This document shows, piece by piece, positions 17,976 to 26,762 of a stretch of DNA of 64,000 bases. The stretch comes from Natronobeatus ordinarius (GTDB lineage Archaea > Halobacteriota > Halobacteria > Halobacteriales > Natrialbaceae). The stretch is taken from contig NZ_CP101456.1 of NCBI RefSeq assembly GCF_024362485.1, positions 248,001 through 312,000 of the forward strand, in the 5' to 3' direction. Position numbers and translations under genes: made by a program. The notes under the pieces are model-generated. The model saw only the letters and a program-made list of their open reading frames with translations. It searched no databases and was not told the DNA's origin. The number at the start of each line of letters is the position of its first letter. Position 1 is the stretch's first letter.

Positions 17976-18881
17976 GCTGGACGAGGGCTCGTAGCGTTCA
18001 CGGTGGACGACCTCCCCGGTGCCGTCCGAGAGAGCGGTCACGACGAGCTGGTCGCCGTCGGGGTGGAGCGCGACGATCGCCCACGAGCCCGCCCACCCAC
18101 CCGGCTCGTCGCCGGTAAGCTCGGTTTCGTCGCCGGCGATCGTCGACTCGATTCGAACGGCGTCGGCGTCGGTCCCCGGCGAGTCCGTGAGCGTGACCCG
18201 GGCGAAGTCAGCGTCCGGGAACTCGTCGTCCGCGTCGTCTCCCGGGTCGACGTCGTACTCGACGTCGGCCACCACGTCGTTCGCCTCGTCCTCGATCGGC
18301 TCTGCGAAGGCCCCCTCAGGGTCGTCCGGTGGCTCGGCCCGGCCGCCGACCCAGAAGACGCGCCACTCGTCGTCCTCGGTCGCGAGCACCCAGGTGTCCC
18401 CCTCGAGGGCAGCCGACGTCTCGAGTTCGGTCTCGACGACCACGACGTCCTCCTCGGCGACGACGGTCTCGAGAGCGTCCCGGTCGACGAACAGCGAGGC
18501 GCCCTCGAGTTCGAGGACGTCCTCGACGGAGGCGTCTTCGACGACGACGTCGGTCTCGCCACGCTCGACGTCGTCAACGTCCTCGAACTCGGGCGGTCCC
18601 TGGGCGGCGAGGAGGTCACGGAGCGGGCTGGAGCCGTGGAGTAACTCGTCCATCGCGTCGACGTCCTCGGCGACGGCCGCCTCGAGGAACGCGTCGATCG
18701 TCTCGACCGGATCGGCGGCCGGTCCGGCGTCGGGTTCGTCGTCGTCGTCACCGTTCGACTCGTCGGCGACTCCATCACCGCTCGCTCCCTCGTCACCGTC
18801 GTCGCCGTCGTCGCCGAAACAGCCCGCGAGCCCAGCGATTCCGAGCGCGCCAGCGGCGGCGAGGTAGCGTCGCCGTTCCAT
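17961..18881 (-). CDS. Acidic Tat-type lipoprotein, unknown function
   Basis: A 306-aa protein. The leader is MERRRYLAAAGALGIAGLAG followed by Cys, a Tat-like twin-Arg leader with a lipobox, so it should be secreted folded and lipid-anchored. Next comes an Asp/Glu/Gly-rich linker (residues 24-52), then two compact domains of alternating beta segments; the first (residues 55-180) resembles the NTF2-like/limiting-helix layout (VETIDAFLEAAVAEDVDAMD). I do not recognise a family with certainty. The final residues S-T-R and the stop are encoded by the palindromic element at 17854-17975, so the original C-terminus has been replaced or trimmed. Confidence 0.72.
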   Translation of the reverse strand: MERRRYLAAAGALGIAGLAGCFGDDGDDGDEGASGDGVADESNGDDDDEPDAGPAADPVETIDAFLEAAVAEDVDAMDELLHGSSPLRDLLAAQGPPEFEDVDDVERGETDVVVEDASVEDVLELEGASLFVDRDALETVVAEEDVVVVETELETSAALEGDTWVLATEDDEWRVFWVGGRAEPPDDPEGAFAEPIEDEANDVVADVEYDVDPGDDADDEFPDADFARVTLTDSPGTDADAVRIESTIAGDETELTGDEPGGWAGSWAIVALHPDGDQLVVTALSDGTGEVVHRERYEPSSSYSTR

Positions 18882-19035
18882 GGACTCGAGTCATCGAGAA
18901 GCTCCATAAGCGACGTCCAGCGTCTCAGCGAGAGAGAGAAAGAGGACGAGCGCGACATCGGCGACGCCACGGGTCGTGGACGCCCCGGCGGTGAACCGAT
19001 ACGCTGACGCCGGTCGACCTGAAACGTCGAGTCGA

Positions 19036-19254
19036 ATGGCCCGGTGTCGACGATGCGACGCAGAGCTCTCGAGACACGACGACGAGTGTCCCCACTGTGG
19101 CTACAATCCGGGCTCGGCCGTCCGGCGGTTCGGCCTCGGGCTGGTCATCTTCGGCGGGGCGTTCGCCCTGGTCTCGCCGCCGATCGGGCTGCTCGGCGTC
19201 TTCGTCGGGATCGTCGTGATGGGCGGCAGCTACCTGTTCACCCCCGCCGGCTGA
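19036..19254 (+). CDS. Zinc-ribbon membrane protein (72 aa)
   Basis: It starts MARCRRCDAELSRHDDECPH. CxxC at residues 4-7 and CPHC at 18-21 form a zinc ribbon, followed by two transmembrane helices (residues 32-48 and 50-67). Small proteins of this plan are widespread in haloarchaea, with no known function. An in-frame ATG 20 codons upstream is less likely because homology-like sequence begins at MARC. The last 25 bp overlap the 3' end of the opposing methyltransferase gene. Confidence 0.7.
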   Translation: MARCRRCDAELSRHDDECPHCGYNPGSAVRRFGLGLVIFGGAFALVSPPIGLLGVFVGIVVMGGSYLFTPAG

Positions 19255-20033
19255 TCGGCCCCCGGCTTCGTCAGCACCGCCTTGTACGTCGCGTCGGGCA
19301 TCGAGACGACCTCCTCGACCGACCAGGGCGTCCCGATCGTCGCGTCGGCGAGCCGGTCGGGGTCGAACAGCAAGAAGTGAAGCGTTCGACCGACCACGCG
19401 CGTCCGCTCGTCCTCGTCGCCAGCCTCGAGCGGCGGTTCGTACTCGAGGTGGAAACACCGGTGAGCGATCCCGGACCGCGGGTCGGGACGGGAGCCCAGC
19501 AGGTCCCCGTCGACCTCGGCCGGGTCGTAGTTGTGGACGACGGCCACGCCCGCCTCGTCGGTGACGCGGGCGAACGACGCGAGCAGCTCCCGGACGCCCG
19601 CGAGCGAGCCGGCGAGGCCGACCTGGGTGCCGACCGCGTGGACCGCCCGGAAGCGGCCAGGATCGAACGCCGCCTCGAGCTCGAACACGTCCACCACGCG
19701 GGCGTCCTCGAGGCCGCGTTCGCGGGCCGCACGGATCGCGTGGGGACTGACGTCGATCCCGGTCACGTCGACGCCCCGACGGGCGAGCCACAGCGCGTGC
19801 TGGCCCGCGCCACAGCCCGCGTCGAGGACGGGGCCGTCGAGGGAGGCCAGACGCTCGAGGAGCGACCCCGTCGCCTCGGCCCACTGGCTCGGCGGGCTGA
19901 AGTAGTACGCCTCGACGTGACCGTCGCGCGTGTCGGCCCCGTCGCGGTAACGCAGCGTTCCCGGCTCGCCGCGCTGGTGGTCGTACATGGCCCGTCCGAG
20001 CGGATCGGCCGACTCGTTCACGCTGGGGTCCAT
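19230..20033 (-). CDS. Class I SAM-dependent methyltransferase
   Basis: A 267-aa protein. Motif I is GPVLDAGCGAGQHALWLARR, motif II is VDVTGIDVSPHAIRAARERG, and motif IV surrounds VHAVGTQVGLAGSL. It falls in the broad Methyltransf_11/25 group. N-terminal residues 1-60 form a substrate-side cap. The substrate is unknown: small-molecule, lipid or quinone targets are all possible. Its 3' end overlaps the convergent zinc-ribbon gene. Confidence 0.85.
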   Translation of the reverse strand: MDPSVNESADPLGRAMYDHQRGEPGTLRYRDGADTRDGHVEAYYFSPPSQWAEATGSLLERLASLDGPVLDAGCGAGQHALWLARRGVDVTGIDVSPHAIRAARERGLEDARVVDVFELEAAFDPGRFRAVHAVGTQVGLAGSLAGVRELLASFARVTDEAGVAVVHNYDPAEVDGDLLGSRPDPRSGIAHRCFHLEYEPPLEAGDEDERTRVVGRTLHFLLFDPDRLADATIGTPWSVEEVVSMPDATYKAVLTKPGADQPAGVNR

Positions 20034-20158
20034 ACGGAAACGCAGGCTCCCCGGAAATATAATGTCCGGTTGAAATATGCCCCCATGTAACGAGGGACAT
20101 GGAGAGAGGTCGGGCGAGCCCCGTCAAGGATTTACGCCGAACCTCCGAAGAGTCCGGT

Positions 20159-20404
20159 ATGAAAGTCGAGTTCGACGAGGAAGTCTGCATCGGGATGTAT
20201 CAGTGTGTCGCCGAGTGGGACGCCTTCGAGAAGGACAAGTCGAAAGGGAAGGCCGTCCTCGAGGACGCAGAGGAGGTCGAAGACGGCGTCTTCGTGCGTG
20301 AGGTTCCCGAGGCCGCGGAGCTCGACGCGAAGTTCGCCGCCCGAACCTGTCCCGTCGACGCGATCACGATCTACGACGACGACGGCGAGCAACTGATCCC
20401 CTGA
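20159..20404 (+). CDS. Ferredoxin (single-cluster, 3Fe-4S/4Fe-4S type)
   Basis: An 81-aa acidic protein starting MKVEFDEEVCIGMYQCVAEW. The cluster ligands are C10 and C16 (the middle Cys position is Met, CIGMYQC) plus the distal Cys in ARTCPVDAITIY. This three-Cys pattern suits a [3Fe-4S] cluster or a 4Fe cluster with a non-Cys ligand. It probably acts as a soluble electron carrier. I used the inner ATG at 20159; an in-frame ATG 20 codons upstream would add a basic extension atypical of ferredoxins. Confidence 0.85.
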   Translation: MKVEFDEEVCIGMYQCVAEWDAFEKDKSKGKAVLEDAEEVEDGVFVREVPEAAELDAKFAARTCPVDAITIYDDDGEQLIP

Positions 20405-20548
20405 GACGGGAGCCTCGATTTTCGAAATCGCTCGCTCGAGCGTACCAGTCGGCTCCTCGAGCGCACGCTCGAACGTCGGTTGGTGATCGGGAACCGGCGA
20501 ACCGAAACACGGACGAACCCCTCGACCGCCCGGACTCGCAGACGACGG

Positions 20549-21661
20549 TTACAAGCCGGCGACGTCCTCGATGGCGTCGGTCAGGGCCTCGATCGACTCG
20601 AGGTCGTGTTCGCCCATGTGGCCGATACGGAACGTTTTCTCGCCGAGTTGCGAGCCGTAGCCGTTCGAGAAGACCATATCGTACTCCTCGCTGACGGCGT
20701 CGATGGTCTCGGCGACGTCGATGCCCTGGGTGTTCTCGATACAGGCCACCGTCTGGGATTCGTAGCCCGCCTCGGGGAACATCTCGAAGTGCTCGCGAGC
20801 CCACTCGCGGGTGTACTCGGCCATCTCGCGGTGGCGTTCGTCCCGGGCCTCGTGGCCTTCCTCGAGCATGTGCTTCATCTGTTTGCGGTAGGCGAGCATG
20901 ATCGGGATCGCCGGCGTGGAGTGGGTCTGGCCCTTGCGATCGTAGTAGTCGAGACAACGCTGGAAGCCGCCGTACCACGAGGCGGTGTCCCGCTCGAGTT
21001 CGCGCTCGTAGGCGTCCTCGCTGACGACGCAGACGGCGAGCCCCGGCGGCATCGCGAACGCCTTCTGGGTCGACGTGAAGATGACGTCGATCTCGTGGGC
21101 GTCGACGTCCACGTAATCGCCACCCAGCGCCGAGACGGCGTCGACGACGAAGTAGGTATCAGGATACTCGGCGACGACGTCGCCGATCTCCTCGACGGGG
21201 TTCCGGACGCCCGTAGAGCTCTCGTTCATCACGCAGGCGACGACGTCGTACTGGGTGTCACTCGTCTCGAGCGCCTCGCGGACGTCCTCGGGCTTGACCG
21301 CCTGGCCCCACTCGTACTCGAGGCGGTCGACGGTCTTGCCCAGCCGTTCGGCGACGTTGGCGTGGCGTTCGCTGAAGCTCCCGCAGGTCGCCACTAACAT
21401 GTGCTCGTCGACGAGGTTGAGCGTCGAGGCCTCCCAGAACTCGGTGCCCGAGGCCGTGAGGACGATCACGTCGTTGTCGGTGCCGAGGAACGTCTTCGTG
21501 TCCTCGACGATGGTCGTATAGAGGTCCGTCATCCGGTCCATCCGGTGGCCGAACATCGGCTCACACATCGCCTCGACGACGTCCTCGCGAACCTCGGTCG
21601 GACCCGGAATGTACAGCGTCTTCTCTGGATAGTCGGCTTTGTATTCGCGTTTCTCGGTCAC
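20549..21661 (-). CDS. Class V aminotransferase (alanine-glyoxylate/serine-pyruvate type)
   Basis: A 370-aa PLP enzyme. It begins at a GTG (VTEKREYKADYPEKTLYIPG), and TLYIPGPTEV is the usual start of the family. The PLP lysine lies in DVIFTSTQKAFAMPPG. A Gly/Ser-rich cofactor loop (VLTASGTEFWEAS) and the Asp of YFVVDAVSALGGDYV are present. Members interconvert alanine or serine with glyoxylate or pyruvate. No in-frame ATG lies close to the homology start. The frame stays open upstream for about 1 kb but that region has no family similarity and covers the ogt gene on the other strand. Confidence 0.88.
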   Translation of the reverse strand: MTEKREYKADYPEKTLYIPGPTEVREDVVEAMCEPMFGHRMDRMTDLYTTIVEDTKTFLGTDNDVIVLTASGTEFWEASTLNLVDEHMLVATCGSFSERHANVAERLGKTVDRLEYEWGQAVKPEDVREALETSDTQYDVVACVMNESSTGVRNPVEEIGDVVAEYPDTYFVVDAVSALGGDYVDVDAHEIDVIFTSTQKAFAMPPGLAVCVVSEDAYERELERDTASWYGGFQRCLDYYDRKGQTHSTPAIPIMLAYRKQMKHMLEEGHEARDERHREMAEYTREWAREHFEMFPEAGYESQTVACIENTQGIDVAETIDAVSEEYDMVFSNGYGSQLGEKTFRIGHMGEHDLESIEALTDAIEDVAGL

Positions 21662-21969
21662 GGAAACCACCTGAGTGAGGCCTACTGGGTCGCGAGACGG
21701 TATGGTGCTTTTGATCCCGACATCCGTCCGAGACGGACGACCGACTCGAGACGACGCCCACCGGGCCCGCGGTCGGCTTCGGGTGTGAATCACAACCCCT
21801 TCATTTCGACTGGAAACCGCAGTGCTCGTGCGACAAGTTACTCGAGTTGAAACGAATCGACGGGGCGTTCGTGATCGAACGCGAGTCGACGAGCGACGTC
21901 CCGTTTCAGCGCGTAGCAGGGACTTATGGGTTTCGACGCGAAAGGGCGGATGGAGAAAACACTCGAGCC
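21662..21969. other. Divergent intergenic region, no gene seen
   Basis: These 308 bases separate the divergent aminotransferase and ogt genes. I see no convincing coding frame. A TATA-like acttatggg near 21922 may serve the ogt gene with a short leader. Confidence 0.45.
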
Positions 21970-22392
21970 ATGGACGTCGACGTTCTGGGAAGCACGATCG
22001 AGATCGACGCCTCCGTGATCGCCGCGTCGCCCGCCGAGATCCGGGCGCAGGTACGGGCGTACGAGCGCGGCGACCGCCGGACGTTCGAGCTGGACGTCGA
22101 GTTTCTCGACGGGCTGACCGGCGCGGTGATGGCGGCGATGACCGAGATTCCCTACGGCGAGACGCGAACCTACGGCGAGCTCGCCGCAACCCTCGAGACC
22201 GCCCCCGTCGCCGTCGGACAGGCCTGTGGCCGAAACCCCGTGCCGATCGTCGTCCCGTGTCACCGCGTCGTCGGGAGCGACGGCGGCCTCGGCGGCTACT
22301 CGGCCGCTGGCGGCGTGGCGACGAAACACCGGCTGCTCGAGTTCGAATCACGGGTGGAGACGGGACAGACTCGGCTGTCGGGAGGCTGGTAG
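21970..22392 (+). CDS. ogt: Methylated-DNA--protein-cysteine methyltransferase
   Basis: A 140-aa protein carrying IPYGETRTYGELAA, AVGQACGRNPVPIVVPCHRV (active-site Cys97 in PCHR) and GLGGYSAAGGVATKHRLLEFE. It transfers alkyl groups from O6-alkylguanine to its own cysteine and is used once. The length is that of the minimal C-terminal domain with a short N-terminal part. The ATG at 21970 was chosen over an ATG 41 codons upstream because the extension is basic and unlike halophilic proteins. Confidence 0.92.
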   Translation: MDVDVLGSTIEIDASVIAASPAEIRAQVRAYERGDRRTFELDVEFLDGLTGAVMAAMTEIPYGETRTYGELAATLETAPVAVGQACGRNPVPIVVPCHRVVGSDGGLGGYSAAGGVATKHRLLEFESRVETGQTRLSGGW

Positions 22393-22395
22393 CCG

Positions 22396-23088
22396 CTACC
22401 CCGTCACGACGCCGCTCGTGAGCTCCGCGAGCGTCGCTTCGAGCGCGTAGTCGGGCGCCTCGAGTTCGAGGCGCGTCGCCGGCGAGACGTCGACGAAGCC
22501 GGCCTCGAGCAGGTAAGAGCCGTCGTCCTGGACGGGGCTGATCTCGCGCTGGTCGGTCGCCGGCTCGGTGAGAAAGACGTACTCGCCGGCGTGGACGGGA
22601 TCGGATCGGCCGCGGATCACGTACGTCTCGAGGCTCACCGACTCGTCGGCCGTCTCGACGGGGTAGCCGTTCTCGCGCCACGGATCGAACCCCTCCTCGA
22701 GGCCGTACACCTCCTCGTAGCCGTCACCGATCAGGGCCGCCGCCCGCAGGCCGGCCAGCGAGGTCGGACAGGTGCAGTAGGTCACGATGCGGGTGTCGGT
22801 CGGCCACGACGCGACGGGGTCGTCTTCCTCGAAGCCGTCGGGGGCGGGACTGAGAACCGCCCCGGCGACGTGGCCCTCGGCGTACTGACGCTGTGAGCGC
22901 GTGTCGACGAGTTCGACCGCGTCGTCCTCGTACCACTCGTGAACGTGCTCGAGCGGGGCGAACTGAACCTCTTCGCCACCCCACGTCTCCGTGCGGTAGT
23001 CGGCGGTCGGGTCGTCGTCGGAGAGACAGCCCGCGACCGTCCCGGCGGCGACGACGCCGCCCGCCGCGAGAAACGTACGCCTGTTCAT
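22396..23088 (-). CDS. Rhodanese-domain Tat lipoprotein
   Basis: A 230-aa protein. The leader MNRRTFLAAGGVVAAGTVAG followed by Cys is a Tat-type lipoprotein signal. Residues 45-135 form a rhodanese domain (VELVDTRSQRQYAEGHVAGA and IVTYCTCPTSLAGLRAAALI, with Cys in the active loop CTCPTS). The C-terminal part (residues 150-230) is a beta-rich domain of unknown kind. Rhodaneses transfer sulfane sulfur; an extracellular anchored form might handle periplasm-like sulfur species. The 3' end is 3 bp from the convergent ogt stop. Confidence 0.85.
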   Translation of the reverse strand: MNRRTFLAAGGVVAAGTVAGCLSDDDPTADYRTETWGGEEVQFAPLEHVHEWYEDDAVELVDTRSQRQYAEGHVAGAVLSPAPDGFEEDDPVASWPTDTRIVTYCTCPTSLAGLRAAALIGDGYEEVYGLEEGFDPWRENGYPVETADESVSLETYVIRGRSDPVHAGEYVFLTEPATDQREISPVQDDGSYLLEAGFVDVSPATRLELEAPDYALEATLAELTSGVVTG

Positions 23089-23164
23089 CGGGTTCCCTAC
23101 GGAGATGCGAATAATATGGTTTCTGGTGGACTCGAGAAGCCGAGTGGCGGTGCCGTGAGCGACC

Positions 23165-24199
23165 CTAGTCGTCACACGGGGAATAACAGCCCTCGGCGTC
23201 CGGCCGCGAACTCGAGCGACGCGGCTGGCGTTCGCCGCCGTCGGACACGACGCGCGTTCGCTCGGCCGTCCCAGTGGGGCGACGGTCCCGGCGGCGACGA
23301 ACGATCGGGGCGAGCAGCGTCCAGACCGCCTCGAGCTTGCACAGCGTGAACCCGAGGACGATCAGCCCGAAGCCGGCGACGGTCACGAGCGTGAGCGACT
23401 CGCCGAGGAGCGCCCAGCCGACGAGTGCCGCGACGATGGGGACGGCGTAGTTGACGAGGCTGAGTTCGGTTGCGCCGAGGCGCTCGAGCAGCGTGAAGTA
23501 GACGAAGAAGCCGGCGGCGGTGGCGACGACTGAGAGGTACGCGAGCGCACCGACCGCGGCGAGGGTGACCTCGACGGTGGCGAGCGACTCGGCGGGGTGG
23601 ACGGCACTCAGCGTGTGCAAGACGAGTGCGCCGAGGGCCATCGACCACGCCTGGAGCGAAACGACCGGGAGCGTCCCCCGGAGTCGCTCGGTGAGCACGG
23701 AGCCGAGGGCGAACGTGATCGCCGAGAGGGCCAACAGCCCGACGCCGATCGCCTGCCCGTCGAGCGAGCCGCCGTCCAGTGCGATGAGAACGACGCCGGC
23801 GAGCCCCAGGAGGAGACCCAGGACCGTCGGCAGCCGAATCCGCTGCCGGGGAAGCAAGAGGAGTGCGAACGCCGGTGTGACGATCGGCAGCAGGCTGAGG
23901 ACGATGGCGGCGACGGCACTCGAGACGTACGACTGCCCGACGAACAACAGCGCGAAGTGAGCGCCGATGAGCAGAAAGCCGCCGATGGCGATCAACGCCC
24001 AGTCCGTGCGCGTCCGCGGTCGCCACTGGTAGCCGAAGGCGACGACGGCGACCGCGAACAACGCGGCCGCGACGTCGAACCGGAGGGCGGCGAAGAAGAT
24101 CGGCGGTAACGACTCGAGGCCGACCTCGATCGCCGCGAACGAACTCCCCCAGACGAGAGCGAGCGCGACAAATACGAGAATGTCTCTGTTAAAGGTCAT
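23165..24199 (-). CDS. DMT-superfamily (EamA) transporter
   Basis: A 344-aa protein with ten transmembrane helices in two EamA repeats. The N-terminal repeat begins LVFVALALVWGSSFAAIEVG and the second includes LSVVATAAGFFVYFTLLERL and VPIVAALVGWALLGESLTL. It is a likely metabolite or amino-acid exporter; the substrate is not predictable. It has a hydrophilic Arg-rich C-terminal tail (residues about 300-344). Confidence 0.88.
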   Translation of the reverse strand: MTFNRDILVFVALALVWGSSFAAIEVGLESLPPIFFAALRFDVAAALFAVAVVAFGYQWRPRTRTDWALIAIGGFLLIGAHFALLFVGQSYVSSAVAAIVLSLLPIVTPAFALLLLPRQRIRLPTVLGLLLGLAGVVLIALDGGSLDGQAIGVGLLALSAITFALGSVLTERLRGTLPVVSLQAWSMALGALVLHTLSAVHPAESLATVEVTLAAVGALAYLSVVATAAGFFVYFTLLERLGATELSLVNYAVPIVAALVGWALLGESLTLVTVAGFGLIVLGFTLCKLEAVWTLLAPIVRRRRDRRPTGTAERTRVVSDGGERQPRRSSSRPDAEGCYSPCDD

Positions 24200-24614
24200 G
24201 TAGACGTAACGTAACGAGTGTACTTCTACGTTTCTATTCGGCCGCTACAGCGCCCGTAGATCGGTAATTTGGTGTTGAATGCTATCGAGAGTCATCCAGA
24301 ATGGCCATGTTACTAAGTATCAAGACATGTTTTCGGGGCGGATCGCGGGCGGGTCGAGGGATGGGGTGACCGAGAGAGAATACCTCCCGAGACGCGAACG
24401 GAATCCCGTGGGGTGAGCGAACAGGGAGGGAGTGCACCGATGACGAAGCTGCGCTGACAACCGGGCGCGCCGCTCGGCTCCGCAACGCGTGCGAGAACGG
24501 ACGCCGATGGGCGAGTGCTCGCTGGGAGATCACGTTTCGTGCAGCAGACGACCAGCGGACGTGGAGCCGTCGCTGTACCGATGGAGAGTGGAAAAGCGAA
24601 ATTCAGTGGGGAGT
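24200..24614. other. Intergenic, no gene seen
   Basis: These 415 bases lie between the EamA transporter start and the 3' end of the first cupredoxin gene. The only sizeable open frame (leftward, 24282-24533) is Arg/Ser-rich, unlike neighbouring acidic proteins. The AT-richer part at 24205-24320 probably carries the transporter promoter. Confidence 0.5.
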
Positions 24615-25103
24615 CTACCGGATTTCGATGCGGCCCTGCATCCCGGCGTGGGGGTCACAGCGGTAGTAGGCCATCTCCTCGGAGGCGACGACGCCCTCGA
24701 GCGTCTGTTCGTCGTCGGTGACGATGTCAGTTGCGTAGTCGTCGACGACTTCTTCGTCCTCGTCCCAGATCTCGATGTTGTGGCCGGCACCGTCCTGGTT
24801 GTACCAGGTGAAGTCGTACTCTTCACCCTCGAAGAGGACGATCGTCGGGTTCGTCTCACCGTCGATAACCGACGGGGAAACGCCTTCCCAGCCCGCCGTG
24901 TACGCGTTGAGCTCGATCGTGTCGACGCCTTCCCACGCGCTCTCGTCGATTTCCTCGCCGTCGTCGTCGTCACCGTTACCGTCGTCGGCGGGTGCGTCGT
25001 CGTCGTCGCCGTTGCCTGTACATCCTGCGACGAGTGCCGTCGCCGAGGCCGCGCCAGCGATCTTCAGCAGTCTCCGTCGGGATACCGATCCGTTTCGTGC
25101 CAT
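24615..25103 (-). CDS. Halocyanin-like cupredoxin lipoprotein, paralog 1
   Basis: A 162-aa protein. The Tat leader is SRRRLLKIAGAASATALVAG, followed by lipobox Cys28, then an Asp-rich linker (residues 33-52) and a plastocyanin-type domain. Type 1 copper ligands are visible: H108 (GAGHNIEI), C149, H152 and M155 (YYRCDPHAGMQG). It is thus a complete blue-copper electron carrier anchored outside the membrane. It is the first of three tandem same-strand paralogs; intergenic gaps of 278 and 127 bp suggest separate promoters. Confidence 0.88.
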   Translation of the reverse strand: MARNGSVSRRRLLKIAGAASATALVAGCTGNGDDDDAPADDGNGDDDDGEEIDESAWEGVDTIELNAYTAGWEGVSPSVIDGETNPTIVLFEGEEYDFTWYNQDGAGHNIEIWDEDEEVVDDYATDIVTDDEQTLEGVVASEEMAYYRCDPHAGMQGRIEIR

Positions 25104-25381
25104 CAGGCCAATGTTAGGACTGTAGGCTTAAAAATAAATCGGGAATTAGTTCGCATAGATGTATGCTAGCACAGGACGATGATCGTCCGGTAACACCGGA
25201 TAAACTCAAAAGTTCTACACATTCGACCGCTCTGCACTCGGCCGATTCGCCGAGCGGTTGTTCGTGGCTCCAGTCGAAACGGGCCACTGTCTGACGCTGG
25301 TATCGGAACTAAGGAGTGGTAAAGTGTCGGTCGGTTATCTAACCGAACCGTCCGTGTGGTTCAGTTCGACTCGTCGGAACG

Positions 25382-25984
25382 CTACTCGTCGTTTTCTTCC
25401 TCGCCGTTGTCCTCGTCGCCGTTTTCTTCTTCATCGTCCACGTCTTCGTCGTCTTCGTCTTCGCCGTTCCCGTTAGCGACGACCTCGAGATCGCCCACCA
25501 TCGTGGTCGCGTGCGGTTCACAGATGTACGTCACCATCTCCTCGCTGGCGGTGAACTCGAGGACCTGGTCGTCGCCAGGCTCTTCGACGATCTCGGTCGC
25601 GAGGTCGTCGACGATCTCGTCGTCTTCGTCGCGGATCTCGATGTTGTGCTGGGCACCGTCGCTCTCTTCGGGCCAGCCGATCGTGTAGTCTTCACCCTCC
25701 TGAAGGATGAGTGTCGGATTCTCTTCGCCTTCGATCTCATCGGGTGCGATCCCGACCCAGCCGGGCGTCTGCGCGTCGAACTCGATGTCGGTTCCGGGTT
25801 CGATCTCGAAGCCTTCCGCGTCCTCGTCTTCCTCCTCGTCGGCCGGTTCTTCGTCGTCGGCCGGCTCCTCGTCGTCCGGTTCCGCTGGATCGTCGTCAGC
25901 ACAGCCGGCGATGAGTGCGACGACGCCCGTTGCACCTGCAACTTTCAAGTACCGTCGGCGTGACAGTGGATTATTACTCTCCAT
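25382..25984 (-). CDS. Halocyanin-like cupredoxin lipoprotein, paralog 2
   Basis: A 200-aa protein starting MESNNPLSRRRYLKVAGATG, with lipobox Cys28. The linker is very acidic (residues 29-58). Copper ligands are H113, C155, H158 and M162 (YICEPHATTMVG), one residue more between His and Met than in paralog 1. A second, almost purely Asp/Glu/Asn tail follows the domain (residues 172-200), unique among the three. It should be a membrane-anchored electron carrier; the tail may bind cations or a partner (inference). Confidence 0.86.
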   Translation of the reverse strand: MESNNPLSRRRYLKVAGATGVVALIAGCADDDPAEPDDEEPADDEEPADEEEDEDAEGFEIEPGTDIEFDAQTPGWVGIAPDEIEGEENPTLILQEGEDYTIGWPEESDGAQHNIEIRDEDDEIVDDLATEIVEEPGDDQVLEFTASEEMVTYICEPHATTMVGDLEVVANGNGEDEDDEDVDDEEENGDEDNGEEENDE

Positions 25985-26111
25985 CGATACGAACGAAGCC
26001 CTCAACGATGTTAAAGGCGTTTTCAGCCCTTATTGAGAGTCATAGTCGGAAGGAGGATCGTTCGTTCATTCTATCATGTTCCAGATACTACTGTATTACT
26101 TCCGCGGGAAA

Positions 26112-26615
26112 TTACTCGGAGATGAGTTCGATATCACCGACCTGCGTCGTCGGATGGAACTCACAGATGTAGGTCACCATCTCCTCGGAGGCGACGACGC
26201 CCTCGAGCGTCTGCTCTTCGCCTTGCTCTTCCATTCCCTCGGTCGCGTAGTCGTCGACGACCTCGTCGTCCTCGTCGTACATCGCGATATTGTGCATGGC
26301 GCCGTCCTCGTTCACCCACCGGAAGTCGTACTCCTCGCCCTCGAAGAGGACGAGGCGCGGATTGTCGACGCCTTCGATGAGGTCCGGCTCGATTCCAGTC
26401 CACGCCGCGGTCCGCCCTTCGAAGTAGAACTCGTCGATTCCTTCCCAGGCTTCCTCGTCGATTGCTTCGTCGTTGGGCTCCTCGTCGTCCGGCGCCTCGT
26501 CATCGGCCGGTTCGTCCGGATCGTCGTCCGCACAGCCTGCGGCGAGGGCCGTCAGCCCTACTGCACCGGCATATTTGAGGTAGGCTCTCCGACGAAGTGC
26601 GTCTGTTCGGCTCAT
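26112..26615 (-). CDS. Halocyanin-like cupredoxin lipoprotein, paralog 3 (Gln axial ligand)
   Basis: A 167-aa protein starting MSRTDALRRRAYLKYAGAVG, with lipobox Cys28 and an acidic linker. The copper site shows H108 (GAMHNIAM), C151 and H154, but the axial position is Gln158 (YICEFHPTTQVG) where paralog 2 has Met. Glutamine axial ligands are known in stellacyanin-type cupredoxins and lower the redox potential. It may therefore carry electrons at lower potential than its neighbours. The rest is close to paralog 1 (EGVVASEEM and FEGEEYDF are shared). Confidence 0.86.
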   Translation of the reverse strand: MSRTDALRRRAYLKYAGAVGLTALAAGCADDDPDEPADDEAPDDEEPNDEAIDEEAWEGIDEFYFEGRTAAWTGIEPDLIEGVDNPRLVLFEGEEYDFRWVNEDGAMHNIAMYDEDDEVVDDYATEGMEEQGEEQTLEGVVASEEMVTYICEFHPTTQVGDIELISE

Positions 26616-26762
26616 CTACAGATGGGAGCACAGGCACGCTAATAAACGATATGCGGCATGTTCACGACAGTCACGAACCAGTGCCTCAATCCCGTGTCAT
26701 ACCAGCGATCACGAATCCGTCTCGTCGACATGCTGGCGATCGATCAGTTCGGGTGGGGTTAC

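Noticed and set aside
21662-22681. Upstream extension of the aminotransferase frame
   Set aside because: Arg-rich, crosses the ogt gene on the other strand; family homology begins at the GTG at 21661.
24282-24533. Leftward 83-codon frame
   Set aside because: Basic and Ser/Arg-rich, unlike halophile proteins; no signal or domain.
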